Source: Gammaproteobacteria bacterium (lineage in GTDB: Bacteria > Pseudomonadota > Gammaproteobacteria > Xanthomonadales > Xanthomonadaceae). Taken from it: a DNA stretch of 7,906 nt. The stretch is taken from assembly GCA_026398715.1 (NCBI GenBank), contig JAPLSI010000102.1:1-7906 (forward strand), in the 5' to 3' direction. Made by a program: the position numbers and the translations under genes. This document shows positions 1 to 6,162 of the stretch, one piece after another (positions within the stretch are counted from its first letter, which is position 1; every line of letters starts with the position of its first letter). The notes below the pieces were generated by a model. It worked only from the letters and a program-made list of their open reading frames with translations. It ran no database searches and was not told the DNA's origin.

Positions 1-155
1 TGCTGGTGGAGGGCGAAAGCGAGCCTGCCCTGCAGCAGTTCCTGGAAATGTTGCGGCGCGATAAAACCTACCTGGACCAGTTACCCAAGCGCACCCTCAT
101 CGACGCCTTCCGGGTCATCGAGGACGCCGACCTGGTCGGAGAGTATCGAAGGTAG
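1..155 (+). CDS. C-terminal end of a probable thioredoxin/TPR co-chaperone (YbbN/CnoX-like), 5' truncated
   Basis: The reading frame starting at base 3 is open to TAG at 153-155 and gives the last 50 residues of a protein that begins outside the window. The segment is helical and charged. Its pattern (LEMLRRDKTYLDQ, then KRTLIDAFRVIEDADLVGEYRR at the end) resembles the C-terminal TPR region of YbbN/CnoX proteins. In those, a run like 'LLxIVRRDR..D..GRKxLLxLFxxLG..DPLVxxYRR' precedes the terminus. The family usually continues several residues past the YRR, often ending in leucine/phenylalanine, so this copy would be slightly short. The thioredoxin domain that would prove the call is not in view. 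The family assignment comes from memory of the tail pattern only; another TPR protein is possible. The next gene starts 107 bases downstream on the same strand, with no visible terminator between. Confidence 0.5.
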   Translation, partial: LVEGESEPALQQFLEMLRRDKTYLDQLPKRTLIDAFRVIEDADLVGEYRR

Positions 156-204
156 ATGGCGTCGCTGCTGTTCTGACCGCCGTTCCAGTCCCTGAAATTG
201 CCTG

Positions 205-233
205 TTCACGCTGCGCACTGGCTGCTTTATGCT
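205..233 (+). promoter_or_regulatory. Weak sigma70-like promoter candidate ahead of the kinase operon
   Basis: TTCACG at 205-210 and TATGCT at 228-233 are separated by 17 bases, and each matches the sigma70 consensus at four of six positions. Transcription would start near 240, leaving a leader of about 23 bases that has no recognisable Shine-Dalgarno sequence before the ATG at 263. No terminator hairpin is visible between the upstream stop (155) and this site, so read-through from the upstream gene is equally possible. Confidence 0.3.
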
Positions 234-262
234 GACCGACCTGTCCCTGCGCTTCGGTTCCC

Positions 263-2608
263 ATGCAATCTGAAGAGCTGTCCCCGGAAGAACTGTCCAC
301 CCTGCTGACCAGCTATACGCCGGACATCCCGGGCTATCGGGTCATTCGCCGCATCGGCAAGGGCGGCATGTCGTTCGTCTATCTGGGCGTGCAGATTTCC
401 CTGGACCGCCAGGTCGCCATCAAGGTCATGTCGCCGGAGGCGCTGAAGGACGAGAAGAGCAAAACCCGCTTCGAACAGGAAGCGCACACCATCGCGAAAC
501 TCGAGCATCCCTGCATCGTTGGCGTGCATGAAGTGGGACGCACGCCGCAGGGGCTGCTTTACTACGTGCTGCCCTACCTCGCCCGCGGCCACTTGGGCCA
601 GCGCGATTTCACCAACGACGAGCCGCGCATCATCGAAGTATTGCGCGCGCTCCTGTCGGCGCTTGAATACGCCCACACGCGCGGCATCGTCCATCGCGAC
701 GTGAAGGCCGAGAACGTCCTGTTCGACAACGCCGACCGTCCGCTGCTGACCGACTTCGGCATCGCGCTGCAACGCACCGACACCAGCCGCATCACAACCG
801 CCGGCCTGGCCGTGGGCAGCGGCGGATACATGGCGCCCGAGCAAGCGCGCGGCGAAGCCGTGGACGGTCGCGCGGACCTGTACAGCGTTGGCGTGCTCGC
901 TTATGAACTCCTCAACGGTCGCCTCCCCTACCTGTCGTCGGACCCGCTGGGCCTGGCGCTGATGCATGCGCAGGATCCAATTCCGCGCCTGCCTGCCGAA
1001 CGCAAGCACTGGCAGAGCTTCATCGACCGTGCCATGGCCAAGTCCCCGGACAACCGGTTCCGCAACGCGCAGCAGATGCTCGGCGCACTCAACCAACTGG
1101 CCGTGCGGGAACGCGCCGTGCTGGCCGCGCACGAGGCCGCGCCGCAAGCGCCGGTCGTGCCGCTTATGCAGCGGCCGTGGCTGCGCCCTGCCCTGTTCGC
1201 AGTCGCGGCCGCCACCATCCTGGTGATGACCGTGTTGTTGTTGCGCACGCCGCCCGCTCCGGTGGTGGCGAGCAATGATTTCTTCACCGGCGCCGAAGTA
1301 ACTGCGGCGGCCGAGCCGCCTGCGGCCAACCCGATGTCCGCACCGACCGACGCACCCGAACCTGGCGATGACACTGGCGTTGCGCCCGTGGCGGCGGCCG
1401 AGCCCGTGCCGCAGGCAGCGCCCGAGGAAACGCCCGTCGTTGCCGACCCCCTGCCTGTTGAAACGATCGCCCCGTACGGGGCCGTCGAGGCGAGCGTCAC
1501 TTCGATCGAACTGGCCTTTGATCCAACGGTTCCGGGCGCTCGCGAACTCCATGCCGTGCCACGACAGATCAAGGCGAAACGCCTGAGCACGCCCGCCGGC
1601 GACAACGCCATCGAATCACTCGGCGCCGCGCGGCGCGCCGGTGCGCCAGCCGAAGACCTGACCCGCCTGAGCGACGAAGTCATTGCAGCGATGGGCAAGA
1701 ACATCGTGTCCGCGTTGGCTGCTGGCCGCGACGATACCGCGCGCACCGGCTACAAGCGCGGCAGCGAATTCGCCCGCGAAAGCGGTCGACTCAAATCCGA
1801 GGCCTGGAAGAAATTCCGCGAGGCCCTGGTGCCAACCCTGGTCACCCGCCTGGACAAGTCTGCCCAGGCCTCCGACCGACCCGGGTTCGAAGCAACCAAG
1901 GCCCTGGCCCGCACACTCGAAGTGCCGTCGCAGTCACTCGAACCGGCGTGGTCCCGCACCATCGTCGAGGCACGCCCCGGAAAGATCTTGCGCAGCAATG
2001 GCCCCACCACGGTGCTGGTGCAGCCCGGAACTGGCAGCAGGCCAGGCATCGCGTTCATGCGCGAGGAAGTGTCGAAGGCCGATTACGCGGCGTTCGCCAA
2101 TGCAACCCGTCGGCCGACGGCGCGCTGCAGGAACCGGCTTGCGCCGATCACGATCAAGAAGCGGACCTGGTCCGCACCCGGTTTCAGCCAGACCGACAGC
2201 CATCCGGCGGTTTGCGTCAGCTTTGAGGATGCGCGCGCCTATGCCCAGTGGCTGAGCGCGCGCACCGGCGAAACCTATCGCCTTCCGACCGCAACGGAAT
2301 GGCGGCAGATCGCGAATTACAAGGGCAGCGGCAACGCCTGCCAGGATGGCCGCGTGGATTGCGGCCAGGACGGCACCGTGCCCGCTGGCTCGGGACCTGC
2401 CAGCCCGCTGGGCCTGGTGGGCGTGCGCGGCAATGCACGCGAATGGCTGAGCGATTGCGCCGGCAGTTGTCGCCAGCACCTGGTCAGCGGCCTGGGCTGG
2501 CGTGACAATTCGGGCAAGGCCGAACCAACGCGAAGCAGCGGCTTCGATGCATCGGTCGGATTCGACGATGTCGGTTTCCGACTTGTCCGCGAAGTCAGTT
2601 CCAACTGA
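263..2608 (+). CDS. Transmembrane Ser/Thr protein kinase with extracytoplasmic FGE/SUMF1-like domain
   Basis: The 781-residue protein has a complete Hanks-type kinase domain at about 24-280: glycine loop GKGGMSFV (32-39), ATP-anchoring Lys54 in VAIK, helix-C Glu73, catalytic HRD Asp146 with Asn151, DFG at 164-166 and APE at 191-193. All catalytic residues are present, and the activation loop is rich in Thr. A single hydrophobic segment follows (about 309-327, flanked by Arg), then a Pro/Ala/Glu-rich linker (330-410) and a charged helical region (about 440-560). The C-terminal domain (about 570-778) fits the FGE-sulfatase fold: HPAVCVSFEDARAYAQWLS, YRLPTATEWRQIA, GNAREWLSDC, and the closing GFRLVRE. 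The catalytic cysteine pair of true FGE is not where expected (LVSGLGWRDN in place of a GGSW-type segment), so this domain probably binds or senses rather than oxidises. Six of the seven cysteines lie in it, which fits a disulfide-bonded periplasmic domain. The kinase side would be cytoplasmic. No PP2C phosphatase or FHA partner is nearby. The start is the ATG just before the conserved domain; it lacks a clear ribosome binding site. The stop overlaps the next start by one base. Confidence 0.93.
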   Translation: MQSEELSPEELSTLLTSYTPDIPGYRVIRRIGKGGMSFVYLGVQISLDRQVAIKVMSPEALKDEKSKTRFEQEAHTIAKLEHPCIVGVHEVGRTPQGLLYYVLPYLARGHLGQRDFTNDEPRIIEVLRALLSALEYAHTRGIVHRDVKAENVLFDNADRPLLTDFGIALQRTDTSRITTAGLAVGSGGYMAPEQARGEAVDGRADLYSVGVLAYELLNGRLPYLSSDPLGLALMHAQDPIPRLPAERKHWQSFIDRAMAKSPDNRFRNAQQMLGALNQLAVRERAVLAAHEAAPQAPVVPLMQRPWLRPALFAVAAATILVMTVLLLRTPPAPVVASNDFFTGAEVTAAAEPPAANPMSAPTDAPEPGDDTGVAPVAAAEPVPQAAPEETPVVADPLPVETIAPYGAVEASVTSIELAFDPTVPGARELHAVPRQIKAKRLSTPAGDNAIESLGAARRAGAPAEDLTRLSDEVIAAMGKNIVSALAAGRDDTARTGYKRGSEFARESGRLKSEAWKKFREALVPTLVTRLDKSAQASDRPGFEATKALARTLEVPSQSLEPAWSRTIVEARPGKILRSNGPTTVLVQPGTGSRPGIAFMREEVSKADYAAFANATRRPTARCRNRLAPITIKKRTWSAPGFSQTDSHPAVCVSFEDARAYAQWLSARTGETYRLPTATEWRQIANYKGSGNACQDGRVDCGQDGTVPAGSGPASPLGLVGVRGNAREWLSDCAGSCRQHLVSGLGWRDNSGKAEPTRSSGFDASVGFDDVGFRLVREVSSN

Positions 2609-3255
2609 TGGGCAAGCTCCAGAAATACTTCCTCACCGGACTGCTGACGCTGCTGCCGATCTGGCTGGTATGGATCGTGTTCAAGTTCGTGTTCGGCCTG
2701 CTGTCGGGCCTGAGCACGCCGATCATCGGCCCGGTCACCAGTTCGATCGCCGCGAGCGACCCGGCGATGTTTGGCTGGCTGGCAGACGCATGGGTGCAGA
2801 CCGCCATCGCACTCGCGGCGACCGTGTTGTTCATCATGCTGGTCGGCTTGCTGGCACGGCGCGTGGTCGGGCAGAAGATCATCGCCTGGCTGGAATTGCT
2901 GATCGCGCGGATACCCTTGGCCAAGACCATCTATGGCAGCGCGCGCCAGTTGCTGGACCTGTTGCAGACCAAGCCCGACGGGACGCAGCGCGTTGTGCTG
3001 ATCGACTTTCCGCACAACGAAATGAAGTCGGTCGGCTTCGTCACCCGCATCCTGCACGACGAACTCACCGGCGCTGAACTGGCCGCGGTCTATGTGCCCA
3101 CCACGCCCAACCCGACCTCGGGTTACCTGGAAGTGGTGCCCGTCGAGCGGCTTACGCCCACCGACTGGACCGTGGACCAGGCCATGACCTTCATCATCTC
3201 GGGCGGCGCCGTCAGCCCCGACAAGATCCCCTTCCAGCGAGCCCCGAAGGAATGA
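2608..3255 (+). CDS. DUF502 family inner-membrane protein
   Basis: This 215-residue protein carries the signature of the DUF502 family (related to plant LIKE-COV proteins), and its length is normal for the family. Two hydrophobic segments are clear: about 8-33, beginning TGLLTLLPIWLVW, and about 64-83. They are followed by the family block RIPLAKTIYGSARQLLDLL (101-119), the strand VLIDFP (130-135), the block VYVPTTPNPTSGYLEVVP (161-178) and MTFIISGG (193-200). The biochemical function of bacterial DUF502 proteins is not established. By topology, two membrane helices carry a soluble C-terminal domain. The ATG shares its A with the TGA of the kinase gene (TGATG), and no good Shine-Dalgarno precedes it, which points to translational re-initiation. 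Its stop overlaps the transporter start by four bases. A functional link with the kinase, for example as a phosphorylation target, is a guess from context. Confidence 0.92.
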   Translation: MGKLQKYFLTGLLTLLPIWLVWIVFKFVFGLLSGLSTPIIGPVTSSIAASDPAMFGWLADAWVQTAIALAATVLFIMLVGLLARRVVGQKIIAWLELLIARIPLAKTIYGSARQLLDLLQTKPDGTQRVVLIDFPHNEMKSVGFVTRILHDELTGAELAAVYVPTTPNPTSGYLEVVPVERLTPTDWTVDQAMTFIISGGAVSPDKIPFQRAPKE

Positions 3256-4016
3256 TCGGCGACCTGCGCGGACAGAAGCTCTTCGTGGTGCTGGCAGCGT
3301 TCTTCGTGGTGAATGCGGTGCTGGCGGAATTCATCGGCGTGAAGATATTCGCGCTAGAGGACACGCTGGGCCTGCGCCCTTTCGAGTGGAACCTGTTCGG
3401 CCAGTCCGGCTCGCTCAATTTCACTGCCGGCACGCTGCTCTGGCCGATCGTGTTCATCATGACCGACACGGTCAACGAATATTACGGCAGGCGCGGCGTG
3501 CGCTTCATCAGCTGGCTTGCCGTCGGGCTGATCGTTTACGGCTTCATCTTCGCATTCGCCGCGATCCACCTTGCGCCGGCGAGCTGGTGGGTCGGCGCCG
3601 CCCAGGGCCAGGGCGTGCCGGACTTGCAGGCAGCCTTCGCCGCGATCTTCGGCCAGGGATTGTGGACGATCGGTGGATCGGTGGTCGCCTTCCTGATCGG
3701 CCAGCTGATCGACGTTTCCGTGTTCCACCGGATCCGCAAGGCCACCGGGCAAAGGTTCGTGTGGGTGCGCGCGACGGGCTCGACGGCCATCTCGCAATTC
3801 ATCGACAGTTTCGTGGTGCTGTACATCGCCTTCGTGCTTGGGCCGCAGCAGTGGCCCACCAATCTCTTCCTGGCGGTTGGTTCTCTCAACTACGTCTACA
3901 AGATGGGCGCGGCACTGGCCCTCATTCCACTGCTCTACATCATGCGTGGCATCATCCATGCCTATCTTGGCCACGATCAGGCGAAGCGGATGATGGAAGA
4001 GGCGGCGCGGGAATGA
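3252..4016 (+). CDS. Queuosine precursor transporter (YhhQ/VUT family, DUF165)
   Basis: The 254-residue protein is strongly hydrophobic with about six membrane segments. It shows the family's diagnostic motifs: FVVNAVLAEFIGVKIF near the N-terminus (18-33), LLWPIVFIMTDTVNEYYG (62-79), the polar pair DVSVFHRIR (154-162) and RATGSTAISQFIDS (173-186). The family includes E. coli YhhQ, shown to import the 7-deazaguanine precursors preQ0/preQ1 used to make queuosine in tRNA. Some members are long annotated only as 'VUT family', so the exact substrate is inferred. The start codon lies in an ATGA overlap with the DUF502 stop. A GAAGGA run abuts the ATG with no normal spacing, so coupling to the upstream gene probably drives initiation. 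No queuosine synthesis gene (queA, tgt, queC-F) is in the window. The C-terminal tail is short, charged and presumably cytoplasmic. Confidence 0.88.
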   Translation: MIGDLRGQKLFVVLAAFFVVNAVLAEFIGVKIFALEDTLGLRPFEWNLFGQSGSLNFTAGTLLWPIVFIMTDTVNEYYGRRGVRFISWLAVGLIVYGFIFAFAAIHLAPASWWVGAAQGQGVPDLQAAFAAIFGQGLWTIGGSVVAFLIGQLIDVSVFHRIRKATGQRFVWVRATGSTAISQFIDSFVVLYIAFVLGPQQWPTNLFLAVGSLNYVYKMGAALALIPLLYIMRGIIHAYLGHDQAKRMMEEAARE

Positions 4017-4414
4017 GCATGCACTCGCGAGTACGCGCAACCGTGGCCGGCATCGTCGTGATGCTGGCGCTCGGCGTGGCGGCGCAGGAACCGATCGACA
4101 ACTGCTCCAGCCTTCTCGGCTCGCTGTCGGTGGAACTGCGTTACGCGCGAAAATTGTCGCCCGATGCACGCACCACCTTCGTCTGTCCGCGCGATACCAA
4201 GGCGCTGCTGGGAGCAAGCAAGCAGCGCATCGTCAGGTCGCTCGGCCCGCCGGACGTTACGCGCGGCGCCGAACTTGAAGGAAGCTCCGCCAGTTGGTCC
4301 TACTTCTTCGGACCCAGGCCCGAGACAAGCTACCCGGCGGGTGTGCCCGAACTCCGGTTCGAGTTCGATGGCGAGCAAAAAGTGGCGTCGGTTTCCTGCC
4401 AGCGAACCCGCTGA
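4013..4414 (+). CDS. Small secreted protein with BamE/SmpA-like pattern, unknown function
   Basis: This 133-residue protein begins with a signal peptide: basic start, hydrophobic core TVAGIVVMLALGV, and a likely cut after AVAA-type residues near GVAA|QEP, so the mature form is about 108 residues. There is no lipobox cysteine. The mature part has the layout of BamE/SmpA/OmlA-like domains: a turn-helix element ALLGASKQRIVRSLGPPDV, a strand SWSYFFG, and a closing pair LRFEFDGEQKVASVSC. It has three cysteines outside the signal peptide (in NCSSLL, FVCPRD and VSCQRT). I do not recognise a named family. The ATG at 4013 overlaps the transporter stop (ATGA). An in-frame ATG at 4019 has a GGGA six bases upstream and could be the real start, costing two residues. 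A long upstream extension of this frame through the transporter gene is non-coding shadow. A 55-base gap separates it from the next gene, which has its own promoter. Confidence 0.75.
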   Translation: MSMHSRVRATVAGIVVMLALGVAAQEPIDNCSSLLGSLSVELRYARKLSPDARTTFVCPRDTKALLGASKQRIVRSLGPPDVTRGAELEGSSASWSYFFGPRPETSYPAGVPELRFEFDGEQKVASVSCQRTR

Positions 4415-4439
4415 CGGCTGCGAAAGGTCGTGCTAGGAT
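4411..4439 (+). promoter_or_regulatory. Extended -10 promoter upstream of the haem lipoprotein gene
   Basis: CTGACG at 4411-4416 and TAGGAT at 4434-4439 are separated by 17 bases, each matching the sigma70 consensus at four of six positions. TGC directly before the -10 forms an extended -10 element. The -35 overlaps the stop codon of the preceding gene. The expected start of transcription is near 4446, inside the palindrome annotated separately, so a bound regulator would block it. Confidence 0.45.
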
Positions 4440-4454
4440 GAGAACCATTCTCAT
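4438..4454 (+). promoter_or_regulatory. Fur-box-like perfect inverted repeat (candidate operator)
   Basis: ATGAGAA (4438-4444) and TTCTCAT (4448-4454) are exact reverse complements around a three-base spacer CCA. Against the 7-1-7 Fur core TGATAATnATTATCA, the stretch 4439-4453 matches 11 of 14 defined positions. The G/C substitutions (TGAGAA..TTCTCA) are a variant also seen in natural Fur boxes. The repeat overlaps the -10 element and the expected transcription start, the classical position for repression. The downstream product binds haem iron, which makes iron control plausible. Binding itself is inferred. Confidence 0.55.
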
Positions 4455-4469
4455 TCGTGGAAACAGCCG

Positions 4470-4994
4470 ATGCGCCAGATCCTCCTGTTGCCGCTCCTGC
4501 TTCTGGCCGCCTGCGGCAACACCGACCAAAGCGCGGAAATCGCCGAACTCAAGGCCCAGGTAGCCAGCCTGAAGGCCGTGCCAGCCACCGCCGCGGCTTC
4601 CGCCGTCCCCGCCGCGCCCGAGCTTGGCCAACAGATGCTTGAACTGCAGATTCGCCATGCGCGGCTCTGGCAGCCGGGCGCCGCCCGCAACTGGATGCTG
4701 ACCCAGTTCGAACTGGCCGAGCTGCGCGAATCCCTGAACGGCGTGGTCGAACTCAACGGCGACCATGCCGCGCTGCAGCCCAATCGACTGGCGGAGGTCT
4801 TGCCGACCTTCATGGATCCGGCCCTGAAGCAGATGCAGGCCGCCATCGACACGCAGGACGGCCCGGCCTTCGACAAGGCCTACGACGAAGTATCGAAGGC
4901 GTGCACCGACTGCCACGCTTCCGCCGACCATGCCTTCCTGGTGATCCAGCGTCCGCAGTCGCCGATGCTCGACAACCTGAAGGCCGCGCCCTGA
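4470..4994 (+). CDS. Monohaem c-type cytochrome lipoprotein
   Basis: The 174-residue protein opens with a lipoprotein signal, MRQILLLPLLLLAAC. The lipobox LAAC puts the acylated cysteine at residue 15, and Gly at +2 favours outer-membrane sorting. A short heptad-like helix (EIAELKAQVASLKA, 23-36) and an Ala/Pro linker (37-50) tether a helical domain (about 51-160). One covalent haem site, CTDCH, occupies 145-149 near the C-terminus. This position is reminiscent of cytochrome c'-type four-helix bundles, where CxxCH lies in the last helix. The tail FLVIQRPQSPML resembles an 'xxRPxxPxxxN' ending I recall from unnamed periplasmic cytochromes, which I cannot verify here. Likely role: electron transfer or ligand binding at the periplasmic face of the outer membrane. 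The start ATG follows a modest GTGGAA-type ribosome site. The gene has its own promoter with a Fur-like operator. No oxidase or reductase partner is next to it. Confidence 0.85.
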   Translation: MRQILLLPLLLLAACGNTDQSAEIAELKAQVASLKAVPATAAASAVPAAPELGQQMLELQIRHARLWQPGAARNWMLTQFELAELRESLNGVVELNGDHAALQPNRLAEVLPTFMDPALKQMQAAIDTQDGPAFDKAYDEVSKACTDCHASADHAFLVIQRPQSPMLDNLKAAP

Positions 4995-5018
4995 GCCAAA
5001 TTGATCGGCGGGTATAAT
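4991..5018 (+). promoter_or_regulatory. tdh promoter (perfect TATAAT -10)
   Basis: TATAAT at 5013-5018 is a perfect -10 box, 40 bases before the tdh start. The best -35 at proper distance is CTGAGC at 4991-4996 (16-base spacer), which matches only three of six positions and overlaps the stop codon of the cytochrome gene. TTGATC at 5001-5006 looks like a -35 but is far too close. Transcription would start near 5025, giving a leader of about 33 bases. The leader contains a small GCCG/CGGC stem (5027-5030 with 5036-5039) and the ribosome site GGAA at 5047-5050. Confidence 0.55.
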
Positions 5019-5057
5019 GCGCCGAAGCCGCCCGACGGCGCGAAACGGAAATCAGCC

Positions 5058-6095
5058 ATGGCAGCGACAATGATGAAGGCACTGGTGAAGCGCCACGCCG
5101 AGAAAGGCATCTGGATGGAACAGGTGCCGGTTCCCAGCCCGGGACCCAACGAAGTCCTGATCAAGCTGGAAAAGACCGCGATCTGCGGCACCGACCTGCA
5201 CATCTACAAGTGGGACGAATGGAGCCAGCGCACCATCAAGCCCGGCCTGGTCATCGGCCATGAATTCGTCGGGCGCATCGTCGAACTCGGCGGCGGCGTC
5301 ACCGGTTACAAGATCGGCGATCGCGTGTCGGCCGAGGGCCACATCGTTTGCGGCCACTGTCGCAATTGCCGCGCCGGCCGCCAGCACCTGTGTCCCAATA
5401 CGGTCGGCATCGGCGTCAATCGCGCTGGCGCGTTTGCCGAATACATCGCGATGCCGGCATCGAACCTGTGGCCGATTCCGGACCAGATTCCCTCCGAACT
5501 CGCGGCCTTCTTCGACCCCTACGGCAACGCCGCGCACTGCGCGCTGGAATTCGATGTGATCGGCGAGGACGTGCTGATCACGGGCGCCGGACCGATCGGC
5601 ATCATCGCGGCGGGCATCTGCAAGCACATCGGCGCGCGCAACGTGGTGGTGACCGACGTCAACGACTATCGGCTGAAGCTGGCCGCCGACATGGGCGCCA
5701 CGCGGGTGGTGAACGTGTCCAAGCAATCGCTGCGTGAAGTCGTGAAGGACCTGCACATCGAAGGCTTCGACGTGGGCCTGGAAATGAGCGGCAACCAGGC
5801 GGCATTCAACGACATGCTCGATTGCATGTACCACGGCGGAAAGGTCGCGTTGCTCGGCATCCTGCCCCGCGGCGCCGGCATCGACTGGGACAAGGTCATC
5901 TTCAAGGGCCTCACGCTGCAGGGTATCTACGGCCGGCGCATGTACGAGACCTGGTACAAGATGACGCAGATGGTTTTGACGGGATTCCCGCTGCAGAAAG
6001 TGCTGACGCACCAGGTGCACATCGACGATTTCCAGAAGGGTTTCGACCTGATGGACGCGGGCAATTGCGGCAAGGTCGTCTGCAGCTGGACCTGA
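5058..6095 (+). CDS. tdh: L-threonine 3-dehydrogenase (zinc-dependent, NAD+)
   Basis: Tdh oxidises L-threonine to 2-amino-3-ketobutyrate with NAD+ in the cytoplasm, the first step of threonine breakdown to glycine. The 345-residue product matches the medium-chain dehydrogenase family almost without gaps (E. coli Tdh is 341). Catalytic zinc ligands are Cys43 ([13 protein letters not shown]) and His68/Glu69 (GHEF). The structural zinc site is Cys98, Cys101, Cys104 and Cys112. The Rossmann motif GAGPIG is at 176-181, and Asp200 at the end of the second strand is the NAD-selecting acid. The start chosen is ATG 5058, seven bases after GGAA. In-frame codons further upstream, including a TTG at 5001, would overlap the -10 box, and translated sequence before 5058 does not resemble the family. 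Starts at 5070 or 5073 are also possible because the E. coli protein begins at the equivalent of MKALVK. A bidirectional terminator follows the stop closely. Confidence 0.97.
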   Translation: MAATMMKALVKRHAEKGIWMEQVPVPSPGPNEVLIKLEKTAICGTDLHIYKWDEWSQRTIKPGLVIGHEFVGRIVELGGGVTGYKIGDRVSAEGHIVCGHCRNCRAGRQHLCPNTVGIGVNRAGAFAEYIAMPASNLWPIPDQIPSELAAFFDPYGNAAHCALEFDVIGEDVLITGAGPIGIIAAGICKHIGARNVVVTDVNDYRLKLAADMGATRVVNVSKQSLREVVKDLHIEGFDVGLEMSGNQAAFNDMLDCMYHGGKVALLGILPRGAGIDWDKVIFKGLTLQGIYGRRMYETWYKMTQMVLTGFPLQKVLTHQVHIDDFQKGFDLMDAGNCGKVVCSWT

Positions 6096-6116
6096 TTGAA
6101 GGGTAAACGGGACAAA

Positions 6117-6142
6117 AAAAAGGGCGCCGAGGCGCCCTTTTT
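6117..6142. terminator. Bidirectional Rho-independent terminator between tdh and the porin gene
   Basis: A self-complementary GC stem, GGGCGC (6122-6127) with GCGCCC (6132-6137) around a CGAG tetraloop, is flanked by an A tract on the left (6114-6121) and five T on the right (6138-6142). Read on the plus strand it ends in a U tract after tdh. Read on the minus strand the A tract becomes the U tract after the porin gene. It begins 21 bases after the tdh stop and ends 20 bases from the porin stop. Confidence 0.9.
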
Positions 6143-6162
6143 CATGCCGCCTTGGAATGCAA

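Noticed and set aside
227..1552. Long minus-strand open frame (441 codons) antisense to the kinase gene
   Set aside because: It lies wholly opposite a well-supported gene in GC-rich DNA, where stop codons are rare. Its translation is Arg/His/Gly-rich with no recognisable domain.
3386..4012. Long upstream extension of the small secreted protein's frame
   Set aside because: It overlaps the transporter gene in another frame and is arginine-rich. The signal peptide and the ATGA junction place the real start at 4013 (or 4019).
3354..4217. Minus-strand open frame of 287 codons opposite the transporter gene
   Set aside because: Its composition is arginine-, alanine- and histidine-rich without domain or signal features, and it overlaps two supported plus-strand genes. 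It is a shadow of GC-rich coding sequence.
5019..5041. GCGCCG...CGGCGC stem between the cytochrome gene and tdh as a terminator
   Set aside because: The stem is followed by GAAACGGAAA with no T tract, and its left arm lies at or before the expected tdh start of transcription.
5001..5057. Longer tdh product starting at TTG 5001
   Set aside because: It would place the perfect TATAAT box inside the coding region and add 19 residues with no family similarity. ATG 5058 has a spaced GGAA site.
5052..6020. Minus-strand open frame of 322 codons opposite tdh
   Set aside because: It mirrors the tdh codon pattern, has no ribosome site or family similarity, and tdh is certain.
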